Shown here: one piece after another, positions 50,587 to 59,940 of the stretch
Layout of the letters: the number at the start of each line of letters is the position of its first letter
How positions within the stretch are numbered: position 1 is the stretch's first letter
Assembly: GCA_034926865.1 (NCBI GenBank)
Contig: JAYFQP010000019.1
Coordinates: 62,001 to 126,000 of the forward strand
Length of the DNA: 64,000 nt
DNA from: RGIG1902 sp034926865
Lineage (GTDB): Bacteria > Bacillota > Clostridia > Oscillospirales > Butyricicoccaceae
Direction: 5' to 3'
Made by a program: the position numbers and the translations under genes
The notes under the pieces: model-generated
Database searches by the model: none
The model's input: the letters and a program-made list of their open reading frames with translations, nothing else
Told to the model about the DNA's origin: nothing

Positions 50587-50863
50587 GCTCAGCCTCCTTT
50601 TCCTGAAGCTCAAACTGATGCTTAAGCTCCTCAAAGGCTTCGTCCGGTATGTCACATTCAAGGGCTCTGGCCAGCGCTCTGCTCTTGACGGCCTTTTCAA
50701 GGCATTTAATATCCTTGCAGATGTATGCTCCTCTGCCGGAAATTTTGCCCTTGGCGTCATAAAGTACCTCGCCTTCGGGCGTTCTCACAACCCTTGCGAG
50801 CGCGTTTTTTTCTTTTTTCTGGCGGCATGCGACACATTGCCGCACCGGTATTTTTTTTGGCAT
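50573..50863 (-). CDS. rnpM: RNase P modulator RnpM (YlxR, DUF448)
   Basis: A 96-residue basic protein of the YlxR family, recently shown in Bacillus to bind RNase P RNA and modulate its activity. It begins PKKIPVRQCVACRQKKEKNA with the CVAC pair, and holds the GRGAYICKDIKCLEKA block near residues 43-58. GGGAGG precedes the ATG at 50863; earlier in-frame codons lack a site. It follows nusA with a 126-base spacer, which holds no other supported gene. Confidence 0.9.
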   Translation of the reverse strand: MPKKIPVRQCVACRQKKEKNALARVVRTPEGEVLYDAKGKISGRGAYICKDIKCLEKAVKSRALARALECDIPDEAFEELKHQFELQEKEAEHDGE

Positions 50864-50989
50864 AGAGCCTCCCGATCTCATCATATTCTCGCCGACCCTC
50901 CAGCGCCATAACACAGAAGCCGGCTTTTGTCTTTATTGTGCGTTTGTTAAAAAGACCGACCCTCTCCGCACTGCTCAAGCGCAGAGCTT

Positions 50990-52066
50990 TTACTCGGCCT
51001 GTGACTGCGGTTTAATATCTATCTTAAAGCCCGTAAGCTTAGCTGCGAGCCTTGCATTCTGCCCCTCCTTGCCTATCGCAAGAGAAAGCTGGTCATCAGG
51101 AACTATGACAACACAGCTCTTTCCGTCATCAAGAAGCTGAACCGATATTACATCAGATGGCGACAGCGACTCGGCGACAAACTGCACCGGGTCTTCAAAA
51201 TACTTAATTATATCTATTTTTTCGCCTTTAAGTTCATCAACTATAGCGGATACCCTGCCGCCCTTAGGGCCGACACAGGCGCCGATAGGATCAACATTTT
51301 CCTCCGAGGAATAAACGGCTATCTTTGTTCTTGAGCCGGCTTCACGAGCTATATTTGCTATGACTACCGTTCCGTCATGAATCTCGGGCACTTCAATCTC
51401 AAACAGCCTCTTGACAAGGCCCGGATGTGTCCTTGAAACAACGATCTGGGGCCCCTTGCCCACGTTGCGCACCTCAACAACATATACCTTGATCCTGTCA
51501 CCCTCGTGGAGAACTTCTCCCTTGATCTGCTCCTGGGCGTTAAGTACTGTCTCTGTCTTGTCGCGCCTTCCGCTTATCTCAAGGATAGCGTTTCCATAGC
51601 GCGTATCTATCTTATTAACCGTGGCCGTAAGGATCTCATGCTCCTTTGAGGCAAACTCCTCAACGATCATGCCCCTCTCGGCCTCGCGTATACCCTGAAT
51701 AATAACCTGCTTTGCCGTCTGTGTAGCAATCCTTCCGAAATCGTTTACGGCAACCTCTATGCGCACCTGATCGCCGATCTGCGGGTCAGGGGCATATTTT
51801 ACAGCATCTTCAACGCTTATTTCTGCAGCGGGATTTTCGATATCCTCGGCATCGCATACCGTCTTGACGGCATGCATGGATATAGCCCCGGTATCGCTGT
51901 TTATATCTACAAATAGATTGTCTACGGCGCTGCTCTGAGCGGCTGACTTGTATTTTGCCTTATAAGCGGCGGCGAGCGCCTGAGAGATCCTATCCAGCAT
52001 ATAATCTTTTTTTATGCCCTTTTCCTTTTCAAGATCGTCAAGCGCCTTTATCATCTCGCTGTTCAT
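50990..52066 (-). CDS. nusA: Transcription termination/antitermination protein NusA
   Basis: A 358-residue RNA polymerase-associated factor. The N-terminal polymerase-binding domain spans about 1-130 (MIKALDDLEKEKGIKKDYML), the S1 domain about 135-200 (GDRIKVYVVEV), followed by two KH domains (REAGSRTKIAVYSSEENVDP, GACVGPKGGRVSAI, and DQLSLAIGKEGQNARLAAKL). AAGGAG supports ATG 52066 rather than the in-frame codon at 52087. There is no C-terminal acidic repeat, which is normal in Firmicutes. It follows rimP by 17 bases. Confidence 0.97.
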   Translation of the reverse strand: MNSEMIKALDDLEKEKGIKKDYMLDRISQALAAAYKAKYKSAAQSSAVDNLFVDINSDTGAISMHAVKTVCDAEDIENPAAEISVEDAVKYAPDPQIGDQVRIEVAVNDFGRIATQTAKQVIIQGIREAERGMIVEEFASKEHEILTATVNKIDTRYGNAILEISGRRDKTETVLNAQEQIKGEVLHEGDRIKVYVVEVRNVGKGPQIVVSRTHPGLVKRLFEIEVPEIHDGTVVIANIAREAGSRTKIAVYSSEENVDPIGACVGPKGGRVSAIVDELKGEKIDIIKYFEDPVQFVAESLSPSDVISVQLLDDGKSCVVIVPDDQLSLAIGKEGQNARLAAKLTGFKIDIKPQSQAE

Positions 52067-52083
52067 TTTAACGTTCTCCTTAA

Positions 52084-52548
52084 TCATATTTCAAAATGCA
52101 GCCTGACCATGGCGACATTGGCCATATCAAGCTCTAAAAGATTTCCATTTTGCTCAAGGATTAGCTTCTGCTCATCCTTATCCCTGAGGATTCCGCAGAT
52201 TCCGGTCACGCCGTTTTTAGCCTTATAGAACGATGCGTCCACGCTCTTGCCTTTTGCCCACTCAAAATGCTCCGGCCTTGAAAGCTTTCTCTCAAGCCCC
52301 GCAGAAGAAACGGTCAGTGTATATGCCGGCAGGCTGTCAAACTGATTTTCATCGAGATAAGGATCAAGGGCGCGGCTTATCTTTTCGCAGTCTTCGACAA
52401 ACACTCCATCCTCTCGGTCTATAAAAACAGAAAGGCTGTAACCCCTGCCTTCTTTTTCAAAGGTGACATCCCATATTGAAAGTCCCTCCGCCTCGCAGAG
52501 CGGCAGACACTTGTCCCAAACCTTCCTTATAAGTTCCTTCGTCTGCAT
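52084..52548 (-). CDS. rimP: Ribosome maturation factor RimP
   Basis: A 154-residue protein needed for 30S assembly, first gene of the nusA-infB operon. It contains GLSIWDVTFEKEGRGYSLSV near residues 21-40, VEDCEKISRALDPYLDE near 52-68, and TLTVSSAGLERKLSRPEHFE near 83-102, the usual RimP signature around the SPG/SAG loop. Its ATG is preceded by AGGGAGAG. A terminator for the upstream cluster separates it from iadA. Confidence 0.95.
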   Translation of the reverse strand: MQTKELIRKVWDKCLPLCEAEGLSIWDVTFEKEGRGYSLSVFIDREDGVFVEDCEKISRALDPYLDENQFDSLPAYTLTVSSAGLERKLSRPEHFEWAKGKSVDASFYKAKNGVTGICGILRDKDEQKLILEQNGNLLELDMANVAMVRLHFEI

Positions 52549-52574
52549 ATGACTCTCCCTTCAAAAACGCATTA

Positions 52575-52612
52575 TCAAAGAAGAAAGAGTGGGGCATTCC
52601 CCCACTCTTTCA
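52575..52612 (-). terminator. Terminator between the iadA cluster and rimP
   Basis: AAAGAGTGGGG at 52584-52594 pairs perfectly with CCCCACTCTTT at 52600-52610. On the minus strand it is followed by a C- and T-rich run. It ends the cutC-ROK-nagA-iadA transcript before the ribosome-related operon. Confidence 0.85.
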
Positions 52613-52719
52613 CAAACTTACTCACTACCGAATAGAGTATACCATTATTTTTCACTGATTGCAAGCATTTTACACAGCAATCAGGTCTATTTTAAAGGAA
52701 AATAAGAGCACACAACGCC

Positions 52720-53889
52720 TTATTTCTCAAATCTTCCCTTCAAAAGCGCCTGACCCTCATTAAAAGCATGTTCGCCCTTAGCAATCACATGAACGATATC
52801 AAGATCTTCATTGAGAATTACAATATCTGCATCAGCCCCTTCGCAGATGGCACCCTTGACTCCCTGCTTTCCGATAACTCTCGCCGGGTTGCTTGTCAGG
52901 AACATCAGCGCCGTCTCAAGAGGTATCCCTTCCTTGAAAACGCAGTTCTTAAGCTCGATCAGCAGTACCTTTGGCGAAGTGTAATCAAGACCTATGCATT
53001 CGCCTTTCTCGTTGAAACGGGGCATGCTGCCGCAACCGTCGCTCGATATCGTTATGCGCTCAGCAGATGCTCCGTTTCTCAGGCAGTAAGCAATCATCTC
53101 GCTGGCAGGTTTATCAGATATAGCGGGGTCGCTTGCCGTTATATCAATATTTCCGCCCATCTCGGCAAGCTTGATGCCCTGGCTTACAAGAGGAATATTG
53201 CGGCCCATATGGGTTGGAACAAAAGTCTTTATCGGTATTTCGGTATTCTCGATGGCATAAAAAACATCGTTGAGCATGTTTGCTCCGCTGCCCATATGCA
53301 TGCAAAGCATGCCGGCTTTGCCGGAGATCAGCCCACCCATGCGTGTGTCTGAGGCAAGGCGGATAAGCTCGTCGCAGGTTAGGTTGGATGCGCGATGGTC
53401 ACTAATTGCTACCTTTGTGCCGATTATTTCATCAATAAGAGCGATATCCTTTATAACGCTGCCGGTTATGGTCTGGGTGGGATACTGATAAGAGCCTGTC
53501 AGCATATAGCATGTCATGCCCTCTTCATTTAACGCCTTGCATTTAGCCAGAAGGTTTTCAAGGCTTCTTGTTATGCCGTCTGTTCCCAAAAGGCCGACGC
53601 AGGTTGTAACTCCGTTTGTTAAAAGCTGAGAAAGGGTTATCTCCGGCACCCTTGAGGAGGGCCCCTGCTCTCCGCCGCCACCTGTCACATGAACATGTAT
53701 ATCGATAAGCCCCGGAGCTACAGCCATGCCCATGGCATCAAAGACGTCTACCTCCGAAAGGCCGTCAAAGCCTTCGATATCCTCCGCTATTTTGGCGATC
53801 TTGCCGCCGCAGATAAGTATATCCCGCAGGCCCACATGCTCGGGGGCATAGAGATCCGCATTTTTTATGAGCTTGATCATCTTTTCCAT
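52720..53889 (-). CDS. iadA: Isoaspartyl dipeptidase (beta-aspartyl peptidase)
   Basis: A 389-residue amidohydrolase (family M38) that splits beta-aspartyl dipeptides left from damaged proteins. The two-zinc site appears as LIDIHVHVTGGGGEQGPSS near residues 64-82 (HxH plus the GGGE block), a Lys in GTKVAISDHRASN near 158-170 that would be carboxylated, FVPTHMGRN near 225 (His), and ISSDGCGSMPRF near 288 (Asp). GGAGG fits the ATG at 53889, 4 bases after the nagA stop; an in-frame codon at 53904 lies in nagA. Pairing with nagA suggests a wider recycling role. Confidence 0.92.
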   Translation of the reverse strand: MEKMIKLIKNADLYAPEHVGLRDILICGGKIAKIAEDIEGFDGLSEVDVFDAMGMAVAPGLIDIHVHVTGGGGEQGPSSRVPEITLSQLLTNGVTTCVGLLGTDGITRSLENLLAKCKALNEEGMTCYMLTGSYQYPTQTITGSVIKDIALIDEIIGTKVAISDHRASNLTCDELIRLASDTRMGGLISGKAGMLCMHMGSGANMLNDVFYAIENTEIPIKTFVPTHMGRNIPLVSQGIKLAEMGGNIDITASDPAISDKPASEMIAYCLRNGASAERITISSDGCGSMPRFNEKGECIGLDYTSPKVLLIELKNCVFKEGIPLETALMFLTSNPARVIGKQGVKGAICEGADADIVILNEDLDIVHVIAKGEHAFNEGQALLKGRFEK

Positions 53890-53893
53890 AATT

Positions 53894-54931
53894 TCAACCT
53901 CCATATATTTCTTTATCTATGAACACCCATTCGGGGAACGCTCTTTCAGGCAAAGCGGCAAACAGCATTGCTTTTTCTCCCTTTTCTATCGTGCATGAAG
54001 GCAGCCCCAAGGCCCTCAAGGGCGTTTCGGCGGCCGCCTTTATAGCCTTTTCAATCGGAACGCCCCACTTCTCCAGCATAAAGACCGTACGGTTTATCCC
54101 CATAACGGCCCCGGCTATCGTGCCGTCAGGCAAAGAGGCATATCCGCTTTGCTCTATGCCCATGGTTTTGTAGCTGTCGGATATAAGGCATATCCTGCCA
54201 TCGAACAGCTCAAAGGCCATTCTCAGAACAGGGGGAGATATATGGTATCCGTCGCATATGAGCTCTACCGTGACCTCCTTGCGGTCATACGCCGCACCGA
54301 TAACACCGCTTTCCCTGTGGTGAAGCGGGCTCATGGCATTAAAAAGATGAGTCACATGGCTGCATCCCCTGTCAAAGGCAGCCATCGCCTCTTCATATGT
54401 CGCCTCAGTATGGCCTATAGAGGTCTTCATGCCTATTTTTTCAAGCTGTTCTATCGTATCAAGCGCTCCGGGCAGCGTCGGGTCTATATCCACCATCTTT
54501 ACCTGATCCCCAAGCTCATCAATGAGCGCCATATCCGGCAGGCAAAGGTTTTCAGCCCTATGAGCCCCGCGCTTAGCCTTTCCTAAGAATGGGCCCTCCA
54601 GCCTTAGCGGCAATCCGGCAAGGCGCTTTGCTATATCCTTATAATCTTTTGCCGGAGATGAAATGATAGTCGGCAGATAAACCCCAACGCCTGAGCGATG
54701 GTAAAAGTTATCCATTTTGCGGAACTGCCCAGACGTTGCCTCCGCAAAATCAAAGCCAAGACAGCCATGAGTATGAATATCACAAAGCAGCGGCATTATC
54801 ACCATGCCCAGGCAGTCAGTTCCCTCTCCGGTTATATGTTGATCGATGTCGTCAATCACGCCGTCAACAATAGATATATCGAGGTTTTGAAGGCTTCCTT
54901 TATAATATACCCTGCCGTTTTTCAGTATCAT
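53894..54931 (-). CDS. nagA: N-acetylglucosamine-6-phosphate deacetylase
   Basis: A 345-residue amidohydrolase that turns GlcNAc-6-phosphate into glucosamine-6-phosphate and acetate. Landmarks are MPLLCDIHTHGCLGFDFAEA near residues 48-67 (metal-binding HxH), RLEGPFLGKAKRGAH near 110 (Glu), TSIGHTEATYEEA near 175 (His), HVTHLFNAMSPLHHR near 195-209 (His), and ICLISDSYKTMG near 255, where the catalytic Asp is followed by Ser rather than the usual Ala. The start overlaps the ROK kinase stop by 4 bases. No glucosamine-6-phosphate deaminase (nagB) is seen in the window. Confidence 0.93.
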   Translation of the reverse strand: MILKNGRVYYKGSLQNLDISIVDGVIDDIDQHITGEGTDCLGMVIMPLLCDIHTHGCLGFDFAEATSGQFRKMDNFYHRSGVGVYLPTIISSPAKDYKDIAKRLAGLPLRLEGPFLGKAKRGAHRAENLCLPDMALIDELGDQVKMVDIDPTLPGALDTIEQLEKIGMKTSIGHTEATYEEAMAAFDRGCSHVTHLFNAMSPLHHRESGVIGAAYDRKEVTVELICDGYHISPPVLRMAFELFDGRICLISDSYKTMGIEQSGYASLPDGTIAGAVMGINRTVFMLEKWGVPIEKAIKAAAETPLRALGLPSCTIEKGEKAMLFAALPERAFPEWVFIDKEIYGG

Positions 54932-55800
54932 GGCTTTTCGGCCTCCTCAAGGGCCAGCGCCGCAGCCCCCAAAAGCCCGGCACGGTTGCCCATCTCGGCT
55001 CCCATAACCTCTGCTTCGGCATATGCAGGCATAATATGGCCCTTGAGCCTTTCTCTTATTATATCTACAAAGATTTTGTCGTTCATGATGCCGCCGCCGA
55101 GGATGACCCTTGGCGGGTCAAACATATGTATAACAGCGGCAAGCCCTACGCATACCTCGTCGGCCCACGATAATACGGCCTCCATAAGGCGACCATCGGA
55201 AAGCCCTGCTGCGATAGCACGTCCGTCGCAGTATTTTTCGTCTACCTCCATAGCCTTGGCTACCAAAGCCGAAGCCGAGGCATATTCCGAATAGCAGCCC
55301 CTGCCGCCGCAGGCACACTTTTTGCCGAAAGCGTGCGTGGCGATATGCCCAACTTCCCCTGCCATATTGCCATACCCCCGGTAAAGCCCTCCGTTAAGAT
55401 AGAGCGCTCCGCCCACGGCTGTGCCATAAGTAAGGCAGACAAAATCGCCTAAGCCTCTTCCGGCCCCAAACCTGGCCTCGCCGAGAGCGGCGCAGTTGAC
55501 GTCATTTTCCACCGTAACGGGTACGCCCAGGCTTTCAGTCACCTCAAGCGCCAAGGGCTCACCTTCGATATATCCGAGGGCCGCGCTGCTGAAAACCACT
55601 GTCCCTTTTTTATGGTCAACTATCCCAGCCGTGCTTATCCCCACGGCAGAGTAATCATTATATCCTTTAGCGGCCTTAACTATACCATCTATAATTACGG
55701 ATGGAGTCGCCATCTCCCGAAACCCAGATATATCTCCATTTTCATCCACAAGGGCAGACTTTATCGCTGTTCCGCCCACATCTATGGCAAGTACCTTCAT
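54928..55800 (-). CDS. ROK family sugar kinase
   Basis: A 290-residue ROK-type kinase. The ATP-binding KVLAIDVGGTAIKSALVDEN opens the protein, VTVENDVNCAALGEARFGAG near residues 95-114 includes the catalytic Asp region, and the zinc-binding CACGGRGCYSEY lies near 160. With nagA beside it, N-acetylglucosamine or N-acetylmannosamine is a likely substrate; glucose cannot be excluded. It overlaps cutC upstream and nagA downstream by 4 bases each, so the three are tightly coupled. Confidence 0.9.
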   Translation of the reverse strand: MKVLAIDVGGTAIKSALVDENGDISGFREMATPSVIIDGIVKAAKGYNDYSAVGISTAGIVDHKKGTVVFSSAALGYIEGEPLALEVTESLGVPVTVENDVNCAALGEARFGAGRGLGDFVCLTYGTAVGGALYLNGGLYRGYGNMAGEVGHIATHAFGKKCACGGRGCYSEYASASALVAKAMEVDEKYCDGRAIAAGLSDGRLMEAVLSWADEVCVGLAAVIHMFDPPRVILGGGIMNDKIFVDIIRERLKGHIMPAYAEAEVMGAEMGNRAGLLGAAALALEEAEKP

Positions 55801-56549
55801 TTTCCGCGTACCTCTTTGGTTATTTTTCTTACCGCATCTTCCGAGACAAGCCCATGCCCTCTTTTGGCAGGCTGGGATGGAGTAAATGAAATTTTGTCTG
55901 ATAACTCTTCGCCAGTGTCAGGCATCCAAAGCTGCCCCGCCGAAGTATGTACCCATTTGCAGCCAGTCAGCGTGCAGAAAGCGCTTATATTCTCTGCCCT
56001 TATTCCGCCTCCGGGAAGTATTTCAATAGCCCCCGACGCAAACTCCGCCATCTCGATAATTTTCTGCGCCCCGAGTATTGCCGTTTTCTCAAAGCCCGAG
56101 GTCAAAACCCTTGTTATCCCGATATCTATAAGTATTGAAAGGCTTTTCTGCCAGTTATGCTGAAGCAGATCAAACGCGCGGTGGAAAACCATCTCGCGCC
56201 CAGCCGATATTGCCGCAAGCTCACGGCAAAGCCCCACGTCTATCTCACCACCATCTGTAAGCGCGCCAAAGACTATCCCCGAAGCCCCATTCTCGAGCAT
56301 CAAGGCCGCGTCCTCAAGCATAACCTTCTTTTCGAGAGTATTATAGCAAAAATCGCCCTCTCTCGGGCGAATCATCGCCATAACCGGTATGCCATACCCT
56401 GAAGCCGCCCTTACGCTGCCCAAAGATGGTGTAAGCCCCCCGAAATAAAGGCATGAAGAAAGCTCGGCCCTCTGTGCTCCGCCTGCTGCCGCAGTGGCTA
56501 CGTCAAGCGCGCTGCCGCAGCATATCTCGATATTTATATTATTATCCAT
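55797..56549 (-). CDS. cutC: CutC family TIM-barrel protein
   Basis: A 250-residue protein of the CutC family, a TIM barrel named for copper homeostasis, although its biochemical role is uncertain. Family blocks are EICCGSALDVATAAAGGAQR near residues 8-27, GIPVMAMIRPREGDFCY near 53-69, MVFHRAFDLLQ near 130 and ILPGGGIRAENI near 180-191. GGGGGG precedes ATG 56549. It is the first gene of the cutC-ROK-nagA-iadA operon behind a good promoter, which speaks for a role in sugar or amino-sugar metabolism. Confidence 0.9.
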   Translation of the reverse strand: MDNNINIEICCGSALDVATAAAGGAQRAELSSCLYFGGLTPSLGSVRAASGYGIPVMAMIRPREGDFCYNTLEKKVMLEDAALMLENGASGIVFGALTDGGEIDVGLCRELAAISAGREMVFHRAFDLLQHNWQKSLSILIDIGITRVLTSGFEKTAILGAQKIIEMAEFASGAIEILPGGGIRAENISAFCTLTGCKWVHTSAGQLWMPDTGEELSDKISFTPSQPAKRGHGLVSEDAVRKITKEVRGK

Positions 56550-56606
56550 GCAGCCCCCCTGCGCTCTGTTGCTTATACAAAAAGCCAAAAGCAATTTATT
56601 TTCTTA

Positions 56607-56635
56607 ATTGTATCAAAGTACGGCGGCTCTTGCAA
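56607..56635 (-). promoter_or_regulatory. Promoter of the cutC-ROK-nagA-iadA operon
   Basis: On the minus strand, TTGCAA (56635-56630) and TACAAT (56612-56607) are spaced by 17 bases and lie about 60 bases before cutC. Confidence 0.7.
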
Positions 56636-56916
56636 TGTTTAGGCGGCGATAAGATAAAAAATGATTGGCGATTCACTTTTTGATGACTGGGGCCATTAAA
56701 TAATCTTATGCAATACTCCCCCTCTCTATCAAAAAGCATAGGCGTTTTAGACCAAGCGTAATCCCAATTACAAATTATCAAAGGTTTTACAACCCCGGCT
56801 AAACATCAAGACTTGTTATACCAAAATACGGAAAAATGGTTATTTTTTAAGTTCTATTTAAGCTGGACATAATTATCATGTATGTGTCATAAACGAAAGC
56901 ACCTAGAAAATTTATT

Positions 56917-56955
56917 TATCGGGCCGCGGATTTCAATCTCCGCAGCCCGATAAAA
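56917..56955. other. Stable hairpin in a 490-base gap between cutC and the SLH gene
   Basis: TTATCGGGC then GCGGA faces TCCGC then GCCCGATAA, with one mismatch, around an eight-base loop. No clear T run follows on either strand, but AT-rich sequence surrounds it. It may be a second terminator for the SLH transcript. The rest of the gap (56636-57036) holds no recognisable gene. Confidence 0.6.
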
Positions 56956-57036
56956 ATCACAGTAAAAGACTGATAAATACTTTTTAAATATTCCAACACC
57001 GCTATCACACTTTAACTAAACAAGGCATAACAAAAC

Positions 57037-57062
57037 CCCCATGCCTTTCGGCATGGGGGTAA
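57037..57062 (-). terminator. Terminator of the SLH protein gene
   Basis: CCCCCATGCC and GGCATGGGGG form a perfect 10-base-pair stem with a four-base loop (TTTC on the plus strand). On the minus strand TTTTG follows. It lies 35 bases after the SLH gene stop. Confidence 0.9.
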
Positions 57063-57096
57063 GGTTTAGTACATTAGCTTTTAGGACAAACTGGAA

Positions 57097-59862
57097 TTAG
57101 TCAGCTACTACGAAGGAAAGCGGACCAAATGTATCAACCAGTGTTGTGCCGGCATAAACAGCGAAGGTAAGCTGATATGTGCCATTTGCGAGGACAATGT
57201 CAGAAGCTGCGTTAGCAACTGTAACTGTGTCAGTCAGTGTTGTAGCCGCTGTAGCATCATCATCAGTAAGTGCTATTGTGCCGAGCTCTGCGTTAACACC
57301 ATTATTGTAGTTGAACACCTTAACTGTTACAGCTTCAGTATCAGTAGCCTTAAGGCCTGTTACTGTGAACTTAACAGCATTCGTCATTCCCTGTCTTGCA
57401 GCCGTAGCTGTGTAGTTAGTTGTCGGGGTAGTAGGCGTGTCAGGTGTTGTGCTGTCAGGAGCAGCTACGATGTAAGCATGTGTTACGAATGTGCCGTCTG
57501 ATACGTATACAACATAGTCGCCTCTGGCGATCGTAGCTTCAGCACCGCCGTCTGTGATGTCATAGACCTTGACGTCTTCGCTGTAGTAGTTCTTTACAAC
57601 TGCATCGCCTGTGCCGAACTGGAAGTAGCTTTCGTTTGTGCCAGTGACCTTTGCACGATCAACAAGCTCAGCAGTAGCAACAGGTGTTACACTTGTAAGC
57701 TCGTTGTCGGAAACTTCGATGGTCCAAACGCCCTTAGCAGGAATAGTGCCCAGATCGTCAGCATCGTAGAGATAATTTACAGCAGCGCCATCAACAAACA
57801 GAGTTACCCATGTGCCCTTTGTTGTGTTGTATGTTGTGCCGTTATAGAAGCCGTAGATGTCTCCCTGCTCAACATCAGTGTCAAGGATATAGAGGTCAGT
57901 GATAACATTGCCATCAAGAACCATAAGGGCCTTAGCTCCGGTTTCATCAACACCGATGTTCTTGTATCCTGTATAGGTCTTAACGGTATCCTTATCCTCA
58001 ACTATATGATATACAGTCTTGGAGTTCATGAAGAGACCAGAAGCCTTTTCAGTTGATCCGCCAACCTTAAAGCTACCTGTCTGGCTACCCTTAGTAAACT
58101 TAACTGAGGCATTGATATCGCCGATAGTATCAGCAGACTTAAGAGCCTTCAGTACTATCTGTCCAGCATCATTGATTGTATAGCGATAGAAGCCGTTGAT
58201 ACCAACTGTGTAGGTACCAGAATTATCAGCACCAGTCCAAGTCTTAAGTGCACTATCAGCACCTATTGTAACCCAAGAACCGTTAAGCTTATACTGGGTA
58301 TCTGTGCCATCTTTTCTTGTTTCAAGAGACAGAACTTCGGTCTTGCCATCAAGGTACATGACCTCAACAACAGCGGCCTTGCTGGAAAGCAGGCTGTCCT
58401 TCTTGCCCTCGGAGTTTGTTACGAGGACATAGCTGTAATCAGCGTCAGCTTCTTCTTTTACAACTATACCGATAGCATAGCCATACTGATCAAGGATAAC
58501 TGCCATCTCTGAATCATAGTCGTTAGCAACATAGTAATCTTCGTCAACAGAGGCGTTCTTAAGAGCCAGAGTCTTGTTATACTTTGTGCCATCGAGTGTT
58601 ACATAGCTGGAAGCGTAAACAGAGATCTTACCAGTTTCTGTTGTGGCTGCAGCCATGGACTGGATCTCGCCAGCTGCGATAGTTACGATAACATAATCGT
58701 CTTCTTTATACTCAGCAGCTGTCTCAAATGTGTCATCTGTCAGAGTATAGTCACCGTAAAGAACCTCAACTGTAACTTTGCCGGTATCAACATCTGTTAC
58801 CTGAGCCAGGTATGTGTCGATAACAACAAGGGTGACGTTCTCATCATCGTCAGCGTAAGCTTCAACGATAATGCCATTGCCAAGGGCAAGGCCGCCATCA
58901 CTAACTTTAGAATCTGTAGCAAGAGAGGTAAGGCCCTTCTTGAGTTGGAAGGTGTTCTTCTGCGCAACACCATTTCTGATGACTGTGGCATTAACTGTCT
59001 TTGTCAGGCCGAGATCTGTATAGATTGTGCCGGACTTAGCAGCAGCTGTGTATGTAGCATCAGCAGCGTCATGATAGTTGCCAGTGAGCTTTGTGCTCTT
59101 CTTGACCCAGTAATGGCACTCTCTGCCGAAATCATCGGTGGAGTCCTTGGATTCAAGATTATAGAGCTTGTAGCCGAGTGTGTACTCGTTGTTGAACTTC
59201 TGCTCGTTGTTGAAGAGCTTGCCGGAATAATATGTGCCGAAAACGTCGGAATAGCTGACTGTCATAACGCTTGTCAGTGTGTTGAAAGCGTAGAGGGCAG
59301 CTTCTTCACGCTTTACGCCAGCGGAGAAGTTAGCGCCGAGGTTGCCGTCAAACACGCCTTCTGTCAGGGCTGTCTTGGAAACTTCGATTTCCCAGTTGGA
59401 GCCTGTGAACTCGCCGTTTACATTGTAGCCAACTGCGCAGAGCAGCATCTTGGCAAACTGGTTAGCTGTAAGGGTATCTTCGGGGCCAAAGTTACCATCG
59501 CCGTAGCCGCCGATGATGTTCTGGCTTACGCAGTAAGCGATATAGCCTGCGCTCCAACGATTGGCAGCTACATCCTTAAAGGGAGCAACCGATGTTGAAA
59601 GAGCCTTTGCAGCGTCAGCGCCGAGCATCAAATAAGCGATGATCTTAGCGCCCTGCTCACGTGTGAGGGTATCTGTAGGATTGAATGATCCATCTGTTCC
59701 CTCGAGAACCTTAAGAGCTGTAAGAACGTCAACTGCTTCAACATATGTGACATTGTTGGCATCCTTGTAATCCTTCACGTTAGCAGCACTGGCTGTTGTC
59801 ATAAGGCCAAGGGCCATAACAAGAGCGAGCATAAACGCGAGATTACGTTTGAGAATTCTCAT
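57097..59862 (-). CDS. S-layer homology (SLH) domain surface protein
   Basis: A 921-residue secreted protein. A signal peptide (LAFMLALVMALGLMTTASAA) is cut near residue 27. Three SLH units follow: about 28-75 (with NPTDTLTREQGAKIIAYLML), 90-150 (FKDVAANRWSAGYIAYCVSQ then GYGDGNFGPEDTLTANQFAK), and a weaker one near 150-200. SLH units bind pyruvylated cell-wall polymers. The remaining 700 residues are low in Cys, rich in Thr, Asp, Val and Ala, and end in an Ig-like strand-rich segment after a Thr-Pro linker (DSTTPDTPTTP). Strong ribosome site, promoter and codon choice suggest high expression as an S-layer or surface array protein. Confidence 0.9.
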   Translation of the reverse strand: MRILKRNLAFMLALVMALGLMTTASAANVKDYKDANNVTYVEAVDVLTALKVLEGTDGSFNPTDTLTREQGAKIIAYLMLGADAAKALSTSVAPFKDVAANRWSAGYIAYCVSQNIIGGYGDGNFGPEDTLTANQFAKMLLCAVGYNVNGEFTGSNWEIEVSKTALTEGVFDGNLGANFSAGVKREEAALYAFNTLTSVMTVSYSDVFGTYYSGKLFNNEQKFNNEYTLGYKLYNLESKDSTDDFGRECHYWVKKSTKLTGNYHDAADATYTAAAKSGTIYTDLGLTKTVNATVIRNGVAQKNTFQLKKGLTSLATDSKVSDGGLALGNGIIVEAYADDDENVTLVVIDTYLAQVTDVDTGKVTVEVLYGDYTLTDDTFETAAEYKEDDYVIVTIAAGEIQSMAAATTETGKISVYASSYVTLDGTKYNKTLALKNASVDEDYYVANDYDSEMAVILDQYGYAIGIVVKEEADADYSYVLVTNSEGKKDSLLSSKAAVVEVMYLDGKTEVLSLETRKDGTDTQYKLNGSWVTIGADSALKTWTGADNSGTYTVGINGFYRYTINDAGQIVLKALKSADTIGDINASVKFTKGSQTGSFKVGGSTEKASGLFMNSKTVYHIVEDKDTVKTYTGYKNIGVDETGAKALMVLDGNVITDLYILDTDVEQGDIYGFYNGTTYNTTKGTWVTLFVDGAAVNYLYDADDLGTIPAKGVWTIEVSDNELTSVTPVATAELVDRAKVTGTNESYFQFGTGDAVVKNYYSEDVKVYDITDGGAEATIARGDYVVYVSDGTFVTHAYIVAAPDSTTPDTPTTPTTNYTATAARQGMTNAVKFTVTGLKATDTEAVTVKVFNYNNGVNAELGTIALTDDDATAATTLTDTVTVANAASDIVLANGTYQLTFAVYAGTTLVDTFGPLSFVVAD

Positions 59863-59940
59863 GTTTTTTCCTCCTAATTATTATTGTCCCAGCTGTAAAG
59901 TTGGGATATTTGTCCAGCCTTTCAGCCAAACTTTGTAAAT

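Noticed and set aside
50757..50978. A 73-codon minus-strand frame between nusA and rnpM
   Set aside because: Most of it overlaps rnpM in another frame, and the basic composition is a shadow of that gene.
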